Shown here piece after piece: positions 41,637 to 53,637 of a stretch of DNA of 64,000 bases. The notes under the pieces are model-generated. The model was not told the DNA's origin. It saw only the letters and a list, made by a program, of their open reading frames with translations, and did not search any database. Positions within the stretch are counted from its first letter, which is position 1; every line of letters starts with the position of its first letter. Where the stretch lies: contig CBDBFH010000023.1 in assembly GCA_965204775.1 (NCBI GenBank), forward strand, positions 3,518 through 67,517, in the 5' to 3' direction. Source of the DNA: CBDBFH01 sp965204775 (lineage in GTDB: Bacteria; Pseudomonadota; Alphaproteobacteria; JAPOUT01; G958296285). Both the position numbers and the translations under genes were made by a program.

Positions 41637-42425
41637 ATGTTTCGGATCGCCAGCTGGAACATCAATTCGATTCGCGCCCGCCTCGCCCGCCTGCTGGAAT
41701 GGCTGGAGGCCGACCGGCCCGATCTGGTCTGCCTGCAGGAGACCAAAGTGACCGATGCGGAGTTTCCCCGCGCACAGATTGAGGCGCTGGGCTATGGGAT
41801 CGAGACGCTGGGGCAAAAATCCTATAACGGGGTCGCCCTGCTGTGCCGCCGCGAGATGAGCGCGGCGGCGCGGGGCCTGCCCGGCGGGGCGGGAGACGAT
41901 CAGGCGCGCTATATTGAGGCGCGGGTTGGTTTTAAGGGCGGGGCGGTGTTGCGCGCGGCCTCGCTGTATTTGCCCAACGGCAATCCGGCGGAAAGCGGCA
42001 AGTTTTCCTACAAACTGGACTGGATGGCGCGGCTCAATGCCCATGCGCAAAATCTGCTCGGCGGCGAGGAGATTGTGATTCTGGCCGGGGACTATAATGT
42101 GATCCCGGATTCAGGGGATGTTTTTGATCCGGAAGCTTTTGCCGAAGATGCGCTGTACCGGATCGAGGTGCGGCGGCTTTTCCGCGCGCTGCTCTATTCC
42201 GGCTTCACCGATGCGCTGCGCGCCTGCCATGATCCGCCGGGGCCGTACAGTTTCTGGGATTACCAGCAGGGGCGCTTTCGCAAGGATCAGGGTTTGCGGA
42301 TCGACCATATTCTGCTCTCGCCGGCGGCTGCCGACCGCTTGTGCGGGGCTGGGGTTGTCAAGGAGATGCGGGCCGGGGAGCGGCCTTCCGACCACGCGCC
42401 GGTTTTTGCCGAGCTGGATATTTAA
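41637..42425 (+). CDS. xth: exodeoxyribonuclease III
   Basis: A 262-residue ExoIII/AP endonuclease. It carries the active-site blocks IASWNINSIRARL, CLQETKV, LAGDYNVIPDSGDV, the DALRACH region and the C-terminal GLRIDHILLS and PSDHAPVFAEL. It repairs abasic sites. ATG 41637 or the GTG at 41634 could start it. Its TAA sits in a palindrome shared with the convergent ilvD stop. Confidence 0.95.
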   Translation: MFRIASWNINSIRARLARLLEWLEADRPDLVCLQETKVTDAEFPRAQIEALGYGIETLGQKSYNGVALLCRREMSAAARGLPGGAGDDQARYIEARVGFKGGAVLRAASLYLPNGNPAESGKFSYKLDWMARLNAHAQNLLGGEEIVILAGDYNVIPDSGDVFDPEAFAEDALYRIEVRRLFRALLYSGFTDALRACHDPPGPYSFWDYQQGRFRKDQGLRIDHILLSPAAADRLCGAGVVKEMRAGERPSDHAPVFAELDI

Positions 42426-42430
42426 ATATC
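42417..42430. other. palindrome shared by two convergent stop codons
   Basis: GATATTTAAATATC is a perfect 14-base palindrome. Read either way it ends a gene with Asp-Ile-stop: xth on plus (TAA 42423-42425) and ilvD on minus (TAA 42422-42424). Confidence 0.95.
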
Positions 42431-44167
42431 GGCGTAGGCGCGGCGCTCTTTTTGCGCGCCGGGATGGGTGACGGCGCCGCGGCGGGCGGGGCCGACATTG
42501 CGGGCATAGCGCCACAGCGCGCCTGAGCCGAAATGGGCGGGCGGCGGCGACCAGTCTTTGCGCCGCCGCTGCAATTCGGCGGGGGCGACGTCAAGTTCGA
42601 TCCGGCCCTTCTGCGCGTCAATCGTGATCCGATCGCCGTCGCGCACCAGCGCGATGGGCCCGCCCTGGGCGGCCTCCGGTCCGACATGGCCGATGCACAG
42701 CCCGCGGGTTGCGCCCGAAAAGCGCCCGTCGGTGACCAGGGCGACCTTGTCGCCCATGCCCTGTCCGTAGATGGCGGCGGTGGTGGCGAGCATTTCGCGC
42801 ATTCCGGGTCCGCCTTTCGGCCCCTCGTAGCGAATGACGATGACGTCGCCGGGGCGGTAATTGCGCGCGGCGACGGCGGCGAAGGCGTCCTCTTCGCAAT
42901 TGAAGCAGCGGGCCGGGCCCTGGAAGGCGAGTTGGGCGGTTCCGGCGAGTTTGACGACCGCGCCGTCCGGGGCGAGCGATCCGCGCAGCGCGGTCAATCC
43001 GCCGGTCGGCGACAAGGGCCGGTCGGCGGGGCGGATGACCTCCTGATCGGGATTGAAGGTTATGTTTTTGAGGTTTTCGGCGATGGTCTGGCCGGTGACG
43101 GTGAGGCAGTCGCCATGCAGATGTCCGGCGTCGAGCAGGACGCGCATCAGCTGGGGGACGCCGCCGGCTTCGAACATGTCCTTGGCGACGAAGCGCCCGC
43201 CGGGCTTGAGATCGGCCAGGGTCGGGGTTTTGCGGGCGACGGCGGCGAAATCGAAGAGGTCGAAGGCGATTCCGGCCTCATGGGCGATGGCCGGAAGGTG
43301 GAGCGCCCCATTGGTGGAGCCGCCGGTGGCGGCGACGACGGCGGCGGCGTTTTCCAGGGCCTGGCGGGTGACGATCCGGCGCGGGCGCAGATCGGGGCCC
43401 TGGGCGAGGAGTTCCATGACCGCCCGCCCCCCGGCCTGGGCATAGGCGTCGCGGGACTGGTTGACCGCCGGGGGGCCGGAGGAACCGGGCAGGGCCAGCC
43501 CCATGGCCTCGGCGGCGCAGGCCATGGTGTTGGCGGTGAACTGGCCGCCGCACGCGCCGGCGCCGGGGCAGGCGGCGGCTTCCAGTTCACGCAGGCCGGT
43601 CCGGGAGAGGCTGCCCTCCATATGCTGGCCGACGGCTTCGAAGACATCGAGGATGGTCACATCGCGCCCCTTGAAGCGTCCGGGCATGATCGAGCCGCCA
43701 TAGAGGAAGACGGCGGGGACATTGAGCCGGAGCATGGCCATCATCATTCCGGGCAGGGATTTGTCGCATCCGGCGAGGGCGACGAGGGCGTCATAGCAAT
43801 GGCCGCGCATGGTCAGTTCGACGGAGTCGGCGATGACCTCGCGGCTGACGAGGGAGGATTTCATGCCCTCATGGCCCATGGCGAGGCCGTCGGTGACGGT
43901 GATGGTGCAAAATTCCCGGGGGGTTCCGCCGCCGGCCTCGACTCCGGCCTTGACCGCCTGGGCCTGGCGCTGGAGGGTGATATTGCACGGGGCGGCTTCG
44001 TTCCAGCACGAGGCGACGCCGACCAGAGGCCGGGCGATGGCGTTGTCATCGAGGCCCATGGCGTGATAAAAGGCCCGGTGTGGTGCGCGTTGCGGCCCCT
44101 GGGTCACATGGCGGCTGGGCAGTTTCGACTTGTCGAAACGCGGCGGCGGCGGAGAATCGTGAGTCAT
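42422..44167 (-). CDS. ilvD: dihydroxy-acid dehydratase
   Basis: A 581-residue IlvD/Edd protein that dehydrates dihydroxy-acids in branched-chain amino acid synthesis. Cluster cysteines lie in VASCWNEAAPC, ALAGCDKSLPG and AAACPGAGACGGQFTANTM; GGSTNGALHLPA and the C-terminal DGRFSGATRG block with the catalytic Ser are present. ATG 44167 has AAAAGGACG upstream; the frame is open to 44473 without support. Divergent from the Sel1 protein, with a palindrome between them. Confidence 0.95.
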   Translation of the reverse strand: MTHDSPPPPRFDKSKLPSRHVTQGPQRAPHRAFYHAMGLDDNAIARPLVGVASCWNEAAPCNITLQRQAQAVKAGVEAGGGTPREFCTITVTDGLAMGHEGMKSSLVSREVIADSVELTMRGHCYDALVALAGCDKSLPGMMMAMLRLNVPAVFLYGGSIMPGRFKGRDVTILDVFEAVGQHMEGSLSRTGLRELEAAACPGAGACGGQFTANTMACAAEAMGLALPGSSGPPAVNQSRDAYAQAGGRAVMELLAQGPDLRPRRIVTRQALENAAAVVAATGGSTNGALHLPAIAHEAGIAFDLFDFAAVARKTPTLADLKPGGRFVAKDMFEAGGVPQLMRVLLDAGHLHGDCLTVTGQTIAENLKNITFNPDQEVIRPADRPLSPTGGLTALRGSLAPDGAVVKLAGTAQLAFQGPARCFNCEEDAFAAVAARNYRPGDVIVIRYEGPKGGPGMREMLATTAAIYGQGMGDKVALVTDGRFSGATRGLCIGHVGPEAAQGGPIALVRDGDRITIDAQKGRIELDVAPAELQRRRKDWSPPPAHFGSGALWRYARNVGPARRGAVTHPGAQKERRAYADI

Positions 44168-44215
44168 GGTTGCGTCGTCCTTTTCGCCGTTTTTGTGGCC
44201 CGATTCCGCCTTCAT

Positions 44216-44231
44216 TTCAAGATGTCTTGAA
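44216..44231. promoter_or_regulatory. candidate operator: 7-bp inverted repeat
   Basis: TTCAAGA-TG-TCTTGAA is a perfect inverted repeat in the 130-base divergent region between ilvD and the Sel1 protein gene. Its size and place fit a dimeric repressor or activator site. The regulator is unknown. Confidence 0.5.
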
Positions 44232-44297
44232 CTTAGATTGCGGCGGCGGGCGGGATGGAGACTATACTGCAAGATGAGCCGAGAGAGACTTCCCGCC

Positions 44298-45878
44298 ATG
44301 ATTCGCCGTTTTCTGTTGTGCGGCTTCGCCGTGTTTGTGCTTGCGCTGTGGCCTGCGCCGGAGGGAGCGCGGGGGGCGGAGAAGGCGGACCGGTCGCTAT
44401 TGCCGGTTCTGGCGCGCCATCTGCCCAGCCTCAAGCAGATGGCGCTGGCCGGCGATGTGCAGGCGCAATACACGCTGGGCGTGCTCTATGCGAGCGGCAA
44501 GACGGCGCAGGTGCCGCGGGATATGGCCGAGGCTCATCGCTGGTTTTTGCTGGCGGCGCAGCACGGCCTGCCGCTGGCGCAGGTTCGGACCGGCTTGGCC
44601 TATGCTCAGGGCGAGGGGGTTGCCCGCAACGACACGGCGGCGTTTGAGTGGATGAAGCGCGCCGCCCTGCAAGGGCACGAGCTGGGGCAGTTTTATATTG
44701 GGCTGGCCTATGATCAGGGTCTGGGGGTTGGGCGCGACGCGGCGCGGGCGCAGCGCTGGCTTCGCCTGGCGGCCTCGCAGGGCAACAGCGAGGCCGATTT
44801 GCGGCTGGCCTTTCTCTATCTGAAGGGCGCGGGGGGGGACAAGGCGGTGACGGCGCGGGCGGTGGCGAGTCTGGAGCGCGCCGGGCTCAACGGGGTTGCC
44901 GATGCGCAGCTGGTTTTGGGCGAGATTTACACGACCGGCTATCTGGTAGGGCGCGATGCGGCGCGGGCGCGGCGCTGGCTGCGGGCGGCGGCGCTGCAGG
45001 GCTTGCCGGCGGCGCAATATATGCTGGGCGAGCTGGATTTGGACCGGCGGCGTCTGCGCGAGGCCTATGCATGGTTTTTGCTGGCCCGGGCGGGGGGCGA
45101 GGACAAGGCCCGGCAGGCGCTGGAGGCGATGGAGGCGCGCCTGTCGAAGAGCGAGCTCAGCCGGGCGCGTCAGGTGCGGGCGGTTCTGGCGGCGCAGATT
45201 GCCGACCACCGGGCGGCGCAGGACGACGATGCCGATGAGCGCTCTTATGCCAAGGCGGCGGCGGCGATCGACAATGCGGTGTTGCGGATCGAGTCGCCGC
45301 AGGCGCTGCGCATTGAGGGCACTTTGGGGCCGGAGACTGCCGGGGCGGTTGCCGAGACGTTGCGCAAGAATCCGAAAATCTCGATTCTGATTCTGGACAG
45401 CCCCGGCGGTCTTTTGCTGACGGCGGTTCATATTGCCGATCTGGTTGAGCGCCGCCGGCTGGTTACGATTGCCGACCAAAAGTGCCTGTCGGCCTGCACG
45501 ATGCTTTTGTTTGCCTCGCATTATCCTTCGGCGCGGCCTGAGAGCGTGATCGGCTTTCACAAGCCGACGCCGATCGCGGTCAGGAACGCGAGCGGCGAAG
45601 CGTTGCGGGCGGCGGGCGCCGAGGGCGAATGGCTGGCCAAAATGCGTTATGCTTGGTCGGGCTTTCCTCCGGAGTTGATCCGGAGCATTCTCAAGGTTTC
45701 GGGCAATGCGCTCTATATCGCCTCGAAGCGCGAGTTGATCGGCCACGGCCTGCTCAAGGGCATTTTCAAAGGGAGCGCGCGTGACGGGCGTCTGGTTTCG
45801 GCGCGCGCATGGTGCCGGAGCGATCCGCGCCGCTGCGCGGCGAATCCCTCGCGGATCCTGGTTTCGCAAGACCGGTAA
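44298..45878 (+). CDS. exported Sel1-repeat protein with C-terminal ClpP-fold (crotonase-like) domain
   Basis: A 526-residue protein. A signal peptide (about 1-27, ending in an Ala-Arg-Gly-Ala site) is followed by six or so Sel1-like helical repeats (about 47-275: AQYTLGVLYASG, AQVRTGLAYAQGEG, GQFYIGLAYDQGLGV, AQYMLGELDLD). A charged linker leads to a domain (about 325-500) with the ClpP/SDH-type blocks LILDSPGGLLL (365-375), CLSACTMLLFAS (396-407) and a GFHKP strand. Ser398 sits where the serine nucleophile is found in this fold. I infer a periplasmic Sel1-adaptor peptidase-like protein; activity is unproven. An earlier ATG (44274) is possible. Confidence 0.75.
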   Translation: MIRRFLLCGFAVFVLALWPAPEGARGAEKADRSLLPVLARHLPSLKQMALAGDVQAQYTLGVLYASGKTAQVPRDMAEAHRWFLLAAQHGLPLAQVRTGLAYAQGEGVARNDTAAFEWMKRAALQGHELGQFYIGLAYDQGLGVGRDAARAQRWLRLAASQGNSEADLRLAFLYLKGAGGDKAVTARAVASLERAGLNGVADAQLVLGEIYTTGYLVGRDAARARRWLRAAALQGLPAAQYMLGELDLDRRRLREAYAWFLLARAGGEDKARQALEAMEARLSKSELSRARQVRAVLAAQIADHRAAQDDDADERSYAKAAAAIDNAVLRIESPQALRIEGTLGPETAGAVAETLRKNPKISILILDSPGGLLLTAVHIADLVERRRLVTIADQKCLSACTMLLFASHYPSARPESVIGFHKPTPIAVRNASGEALRAAGAEGEWLAKMRYAWSGFPPELIRSILKVSGNALYIASKRELIGHGLLKGIFKGSARDGRLVSARAWCRSDPRRCAANPSRILVSQDR

Positions 45879-45889
45879 GGCCGGCGGAT

Positions 45890-48621
<2,732 letters not shown>

Positions 48622-48625
<4 letters not shown>

Positions 48626-49995
48626 GGCGGGGTCTGCCCGGGCCGGGGGGTTGTCCGGTTGGCGTCGGGCGGCGGATTGGCGGGGGCGAGCCATTCGATC
48701 TGGTTTGCGGTAAGAGTGCCGACGGCGGCGAGCAAGCCATAGGCGGTGACCTGTCCGTCGCGCAGGGCGGTGGCGCGGGCGACCTGGGCGTCGAGCAATT
48801 CCTGCTGGGCGTCGAGGACGTCGAGGGTGGTGCGCTGTCCGACTTCGGCTTCCTGGCGCACGCCTTCGAGGGCGATGCCGGTTGCGCGCTCTTCTTCGCG
48901 GGCGGAGGCGAGCTGGGCGCGGGCGGCGCGCAGGGCCTCCCAGGCATTGGCGACCTGCTCTTCGATCTGGCGGGCGGCGGCGAGGAGTTCGAAGCGGGCG
49001 CGGTCGGCCTCGCGCCGCGCCTGGCGCAGGCGGGCGAGGGACGCGCCGCCGCGAAAGATCGGGATGGTCAGCCGTCCGGTGACCGAGGTCGATTCCTGCT
49101 TTTCGAGCGAAGCGGCGGGCTCTTCGGAATAGCCGTAGTTTGCTTCGAGGTTGAGCGAGGGGAGGAGGGCGGCCCGTGCGGTGTTGATTCCGAAATTGAA
49201 GGCGCTGGCCGAGAAGCGGGCGGCGGCGAGGTCGGGGTTTTGCCGCCGGGCGATCTGGAGGGCGCGCTGTTCGCTGACCGGCAGGCGTGGGGAGCGGGCG
49301 AAGGCGAGGCGGGCGGGGGCGCGTCCGACGACGCGGCGATAGGCGGCGCGGGCGGCGACCAGCTGGGCGCGGGCGGCGGCGCGCTGGGCGCGGGCGCGGC
49401 TGAGGCGGGCCTCGGACTGGGCGACGTCGGTCCGGGTCAGTTCGCCGACCTCGAAGCGGTTGCGCACCGCCTCCAGTCTTCGGTTCAAGACGACGAGGTT
49501 GTTTTGATTGAGCGAGACGATGGCCTGATCGCGCAGGACATTGAAGTAGGCGGTGGCGGCGTTGAGGAGGACGCGCTGTTCGGCGGCGTGCAGGCCGGCC
49601 CGGGCGGCCTGAAAATTTGCGCGCGACTGGGCCTGCTGGCTGACGACGCGACCACCTTCAAACAGACTCTGGCTGACGGTGACTCCGGCGGCGAGCGGCT
49701 CGAAATCACTGCTGACGCTTGAAGCCGCGCCGGGCGGGGTGTTTTTTTGTGAGGTGAAGCCATAGCTGCCCGAGGCGGTTACCTGGGGCAGCCATCCGGC
49801 GCGGGCGGCGGCGACGGCGGCGCGGGCGGCTTCGAGTTGGGCGCGGGCGGCCTGCAGATCGGGGTTGGAGCGCAAGGCTTCGGCGAAGGCCTGCTGCAGG
49901 GTCTGGGCGGCGGCGGGGGGCGCGAGGGTCAAGGCGAGCAGCGCGAGGATGCAAAGCCGACCGGCGCAGCGGGGGTTGCGGGACGAATCAGGCAT
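48622..49995 (-). CDS. tolC: TolC-family outer membrane channel
   Basis: A 457-residue outer membrane efflux protein. The signal peptide (about 1-30, LCILALLALTLAPPAAAQ) is followed by two repeated helical/beta halves: QAFAEALRSNPDLQAARAQL, FEGGRVVSQQAQSRANFQAA, then RTDVAQSEARLSRARAQ, and the VGQRTTLDVLDAQQELLDAQ block. It is the outer channel for efflux or type I secretion. ATG 49995 is chosen for the signal peptide. In most Hyphomicrobiales popZ follows; here valS follows directly. Confidence 0.92.
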
Positions 49996-50662
49996 CGGGA
50001 GCGAGTCCGTCTGTCTGGTTGAGGCCGGGGAAGGCAAATCGCAGGGCGGGATGGGGGAATCCGGGGAGGGGGGGGGCGGCGGCGGCGGCGATGATTCGCC
50101 CGGCGATGGTCTCGCCGCTTTTGGTGAAAATCCAGGCCCGGCCCGGCGGCAAGATCGCCGCCAGCCGCCCGCCGGGTTTGATCTGGCGGAAGAGTTGATC
50201 GGGCCGGGCCGGGATTTGGCCATTGATCAAGATCAGATCATAGGGCCCCTGTTCGGGGTATCCGCCGGCGAGGGGGGCGCACAGGAAGGCGGCGTTTTCG
50301 ATCTGCAGGCGGCTGAGGAGGCGGGCGGCGGTCTGGACGAGGCCGGGATCGGAGTCGAGGCCGACGACCGCCCCGGCGGCGGCGAGGCGGGCGAGGATGG
50401 CGGTCGAATAGCCGGTTGCGCAGCCGATATCGAGGATGAGCGCGCTCTCCGGCGGCTGGGCGGCCTGAATCAGGGTGGCGAGGCTGCACGGGGCGGGCAG
50501 GAAGCGCGGGTGCTGGCGGTTTCCACCGGCCCGGACCGGGCCTTCCATATAGGCGAGGGGGCGCATGGCCTCGCCGACGAAGAGTTCGCGGGGGATGGCG
50601 CTGATGATGGCGAGCAGGCGGCGGTCGGTGATTCGGCTGGCGCGCAGTTGATTTTCGACCAT
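49988..50662 (-). CDS. PCMT-family methyltransferase-like protein
   Basis: A 224-residue protein of the isoaspartate methyltransferase family that commonly precedes tolC in alphaproteobacteria and is distinct from Pcm. It shows MVENQLRASRITDRRLL, PRELFVG, the SAM loop ILDIGCATGYSTAIL and YDLILINGQIP. The family N-terminus continues upstream, and a fitting start (MSDFSR, then A) exists at 50693 but one base out of frame with MVENQ, so a 1-base indel is likely near 50665-50678. Either the gene is frameshifted or translation begins at ATG 50662. Its substrate is unknown. Confidence 0.8.
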   Translation of the reverse strand: MVENQLRASRITDRRLLAIISAIPRELFVGEAMRPLAYMEGPVRAGGNRQHPRFLPAPCSLATLIQAAQPPESALILDIGCATGYSTAILARLAAAGAVVGLDSDPGLVQTAARLLSRLQIENAAFLCAPLAGGYPEQGPYDLILINGQIPARPDQLFRQIKPGGRLAAILPPGRAWIFTKSGETIAGRIIAAAAAPPLPGFPHPALRFAFPGLNQTDGLAPDA

Positions 50663-50811
50663 GTTGCGCCGCCGCGCGGGAGAAATCGCTCATCGCCGGG
50701 TCTCGATCGCAGGAAGGCGGCGGGCAAAAGGTCAGCCCCCGCCCGGCTGAAGGTTCCATATATAGGCATGGCGCTGCGCGGAATACAAATCATGCTATAG
50801 GCTGGCGGGTG

Positions 50812-50882
50812 GGCCACGTGGCGGAGTGGCGACGCAGCGGACTGCAAATCCGTGTACCCCGGTTCGATTCCGGGCGTGGCCT
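50812..50882 (+). tRNA. tRNA-Cys(GCA)
   Basis: Acceptor GGCCACG (50812-50818) pairs with CGTGGCC (50875-50881), with T50882 as discriminator. The anticodon arm is CGGAC/(A)TCCG around TGCAAA, so the anticodon is GCA. The T arm is CCCGG/CCGGG around TTCGATT. CCA is not encoded. It stands alone between the PCMT-like gene (minus) and the FbpB-type gene (minus). Confidence 0.95.
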
Positions 50883-50900
50883 CGATTGCATTTTCGGTTT

Positions 50901-52535
50901 TCAGGTTTTTGGCTCTCCTGGCGGGGCGGCCCACCCGGCGAGGGTCTGGCGCAGGAGCAGGGCGGGGATCAGGCCGAGGGCGGCGAGGAGGAGGGCGGCG
51001 GGGGCGCTTTCTTCGAGGAGTCCGAGCTGGGCGCGCTCATAGATATGGATGGGCAGGGTGGTGAATCCGAAGGGGCGCAAGATGAGGCTTGCCGGGAGTT
51101 CGCGCATGGTTTCGACGAAGGCGAGGAGCGCGCCGGCGGCAATTGGCGGCCAGAGCAGGGGGGCGTGGATTTTGGCGAGGAGGGTTGATCCGTTTGCGCC
51201 CAGGAGGCGGGCGGCGCGGTCGATATCGGGGTTCAGGCGGGCGAAGGCGGCCTCGGCGGCGCCATAGGGCAAAGCCAGGAAGCGGACGAAATAGGCGAAG
51301 GTGAGCGCCATCAGACCGGCGGCGAGGCTTTGCCCGGCGGGGAAGACGGCGAAGACGCCCAGCGCGAGGACCGCGCCGGGGACGGCATAGCCCAGGGCGG
51401 CGAGGCGGGCGAGGGGGCGGGGGGTTTGACCGATTCGCACCGCATGGGCGAGGAGGAAGGCGGCCAGGCCGGTGGCCAGCGCGGCGGCGGCGGCCAGGGC
51501 CAGCGAACGCAGGGAGTGCATGAGCAGTCCCTGTTCGAAGGCGGGGCGGAACTGGCCCCAGCTCATGCGGATCAGGCTGGCGGCGGGCAGGAGGAAGGCG
51601 AGCAAGAAGACGGCGGCGCAAAAGGCGGCGGCGGCGGCGGCGCGGGCCGGGGCGAGGGGGCGCAAGGCCGGGGCGGCGGGGCGCGGGGCGAGATGATAGC
51701 GCCGGCTGCGGCGCGCGGCGTATTCGCCGGCGGCGAGCGCAAAGACGACGAGGAGGAGGACGAGGGCGATCTGGGCGCCGGCGCTGAACAGGCCGCGGCC
51801 CAGCCAGAGATCATAGAGTCCGGCGGTGAGGGTGCGCAGTCCAAAATGCTCGACCGCGCCGATATCGTTGAGGCACTCGATGGCGACGAGCAGGAGGGCG
51901 GCGGCCAGGGCGGGGCGGGCCAGCGGCAGGGCGGTTTTGAAGAAGCAGGCGGCGGCGGTCTGTCCGAGCAGGCGTCCGGTCTGGAGGATTCGCAATGACT
52001 GGCGGGCGAAGACGAGGCGGGCGGCGAGATAGACGTAAGGATAGAAGGCGAGGGTCATGACCAGCACGGCGCCGCCCAGCGAGCGGATTGGGGGGAAGGG
52101 GTAGTCGCGCGGACTTTGCCAGCCGGCGAAGGCGCGCAGGGCGGACTGGACGGGTCCGGCATAGTCGAGCAGTTCGGCATAGATATAGGCGAGGATATAG
52201 ACCGGGATGGCGAAGGGGAGGACGAGCGCCCAGACGAAGAAAGCGCGGCCCGGGAATTGATGGAAGGTGACGAGCCAGGCGGCGAGGCTTCCCAGGATCA
52301 AGGTTGCGGCGCAGGTGAGGGCGGCCAGTGCGAGGCTGCGCCCGATCATTCCGGGGAGGATGGTGGAGAGGAGATGCGGCCAGGGGATTTCGGTTTGGGC
52401 GGTGTCGAGGCCGTGGGGGGCGAAGGCGAACCAGGCGACGGCGAGGAGAGGGAGAAGGGCGGCGAGGGCGATGGCCGGCCCGGCCAGCGTCCAGAGGCGG
52501 GCGGCTGGCGGACTAATCGTTGAAGCCGACATCAT
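50901..52535 (-). CDS. iron(III) ABC transporter permease (FbpB-like)
   Basis: A 544-residue double-length permease with about twelve helices and two BPD_transp_1 halves, each with an EAA-like loop (GRLLGQTAAACFFKTALPLARPA in the first, ARLLGANGSTLLAKIHAPLLWP in the second; helices between). This is the FbpB/SfuB architecture of ferric-iron importers. ATG 52535 overlaps the end of the damaged binding-protein gene upstream. The gene itself looks intact. No ATPase gene follows; the FbpC-like gene at 35117-36235 is the only candidate in this window. Confidence 0.88.
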   Translation of the reverse strand: MMSASTISPPAARLWTLAGPAIALAALLPLLAVAWFAFAPHGLDTAQTEIPWPHLLSTILPGMIGRSLALAALTCAATLILGSLAAWLVTFHQFPGRAFFVWALVLPFAIPVYILAYIYAELLDYAGPVQSALRAFAGWQSPRDYPFPPIRSLGGAVLVMTLAFYPYVYLAARLVFARQSLRILQTGRLLGQTAAACFFKTALPLARPALAAALLLVAIECLNDIGAVEHFGLRTLTAGLYDLWLGRGLFSAGAQIALVLLLVVFALAAGEYAARRSRRYHLAPRPAAPALRPLAPARAAAAAAFCAAVFLLAFLLPAASLIRMSWGQFRPAFEQGLLMHSLRSLALAAAAALATGLAAFLLAHAVRIGQTPRPLARLAALGYAVPGAVLALGVFAVFPAGQSLAAGLMALTFAYFVRFLALPYGAAEAAFARLNPDIDRAARLLGANGSTLLAKIHAPLLWPPIAAGALLAFVETMRELPASLILRPFGFTTLPIHIYERAQLGLLEESAPAALLLAALGLIPALLLRQTLAGWAAPPGEPKT

Positions 52536-53602
52536 CAAGCAGGAGGCTGGCCTCGGCGCGATTGTCGGCGATTTGCCGTGGACTGAGGGAATCGTTGGGC
52601 AGACCGGCGAGGGAGGGGAGCAGGCGCGGGCCGGGCAGGCCGGGGCGGATCGGATATTCGAAATTGATGCGGGCATAGAGGCGCTGGGCCTCGTCGGAGG
52701 CGAGGAAGGTCATCAAGGCCAGCGCCCCGGCGGGGGTAGGGGGCATAGCGGGGCATGACCATGCCGGACAGGTTGACATGCGCCCCGCCGTTTTCGAAGA
52801 CGGGGGCGATCAAGCGCAATTGCCGGGCGGCGCGGCGCTGTTTTTGGTTGCCGGAGTCGCGCATTTTGCCCAGATAATAGCTGTTGGCCAAAGCGAGGTC
52901 GCATTCACCGGCGGCGACGGCGCGCATTTGGGCGCGATCGTTTCCGGCGGGCTTGCGGGCGAGGTTCTGGCGCAGGCGGCTGAGCCAGTCTTTGGTCCAG
53001 TCTGCGCCGCGGTGGGCGATCATGGCGGCGAAGAGGGCGATATTGTAGGGGTGTTGCCCATCGCGCAGGCAGATTTTGCCGCGCCATTTTGGATCGGCGA
53101 GGGATTCATAGGTGGTGCGGCCTGAGGCGAGGGCGCGGGTGGCGCCGGCGGCCTTTGGCGGCGAAGAGGACGCGGTGGCGGGCGGGAGAGGCCGAACCAG
53201 CGCCCCTGCGGATCGCGCAGATTGGGGGGAATGGCGTCTTCGAGCATTTTTGTTTTTGAGCGGGCGGGCGATGCTGTCTCCGGCCTGAATCAGCTGGCCC
53301 AGATCGGTGGCGAGGAGGAGGTCGGCGGCGCTGTTGCGCCCTTCCAGCGCGATGCGCTCGATCAGGCCGCGTTTGGCGAAGAGCACATTGACGCGGATTC
53401 CGGTTCTTTCCTGAAAGCGGGCGAAGAGTGGCTCGACCAGAAAGGGCTGCCGGTAGGAATAGACATTGACGGCGCGGTCGTCGTCTGCGTCTTGCGCGGC
53501 GGCGGGGGGCCGGGGCGAGCGTAGCGAGGACGGCAAGCCCGGGCGAGGGCGGCGGCGGCGCGGCGGCGGGCGCGGCGACGCAGGCGCAGGCGAAGCGGTC
53601 AT
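52513..53602 (-). pseudogene. iron(III) ABC transporter substrate-binding protein (FbpA-like), frameshifted
   Basis: Family blocks run in order but in different frames: VNVYSYRQPFLVEPLFARFQ and LIERIALEGRNSAADLLLATD (frame 1), then EDAIPPNLRDPQGRWFGLSR (frame 2), HRVLFAAKG (frame 3), YESLADPKWRGKICLRDG through NSYYLGKMRDSGN to HVNLSGMVMPRYAP (frame 1), and LALMTFLASDEAQRLYARINFEYPIRPG to the TGA at 52513-52515 (frame 2). At least four frame changes are needed, several at or near homopolymers (near 53245, 53185, 53160 and 52735). The total length equals a normal FbpA. ATG 53602 follows GGGAGG at 53610-53615. Either a decayed gene or several sequencing indels; I cannot tell which. Confidence 0.85.
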
Positions 53603-53637
53603 CGAGAATCCTCCCGGTTCCGGTGGTTGCCGGAAAG

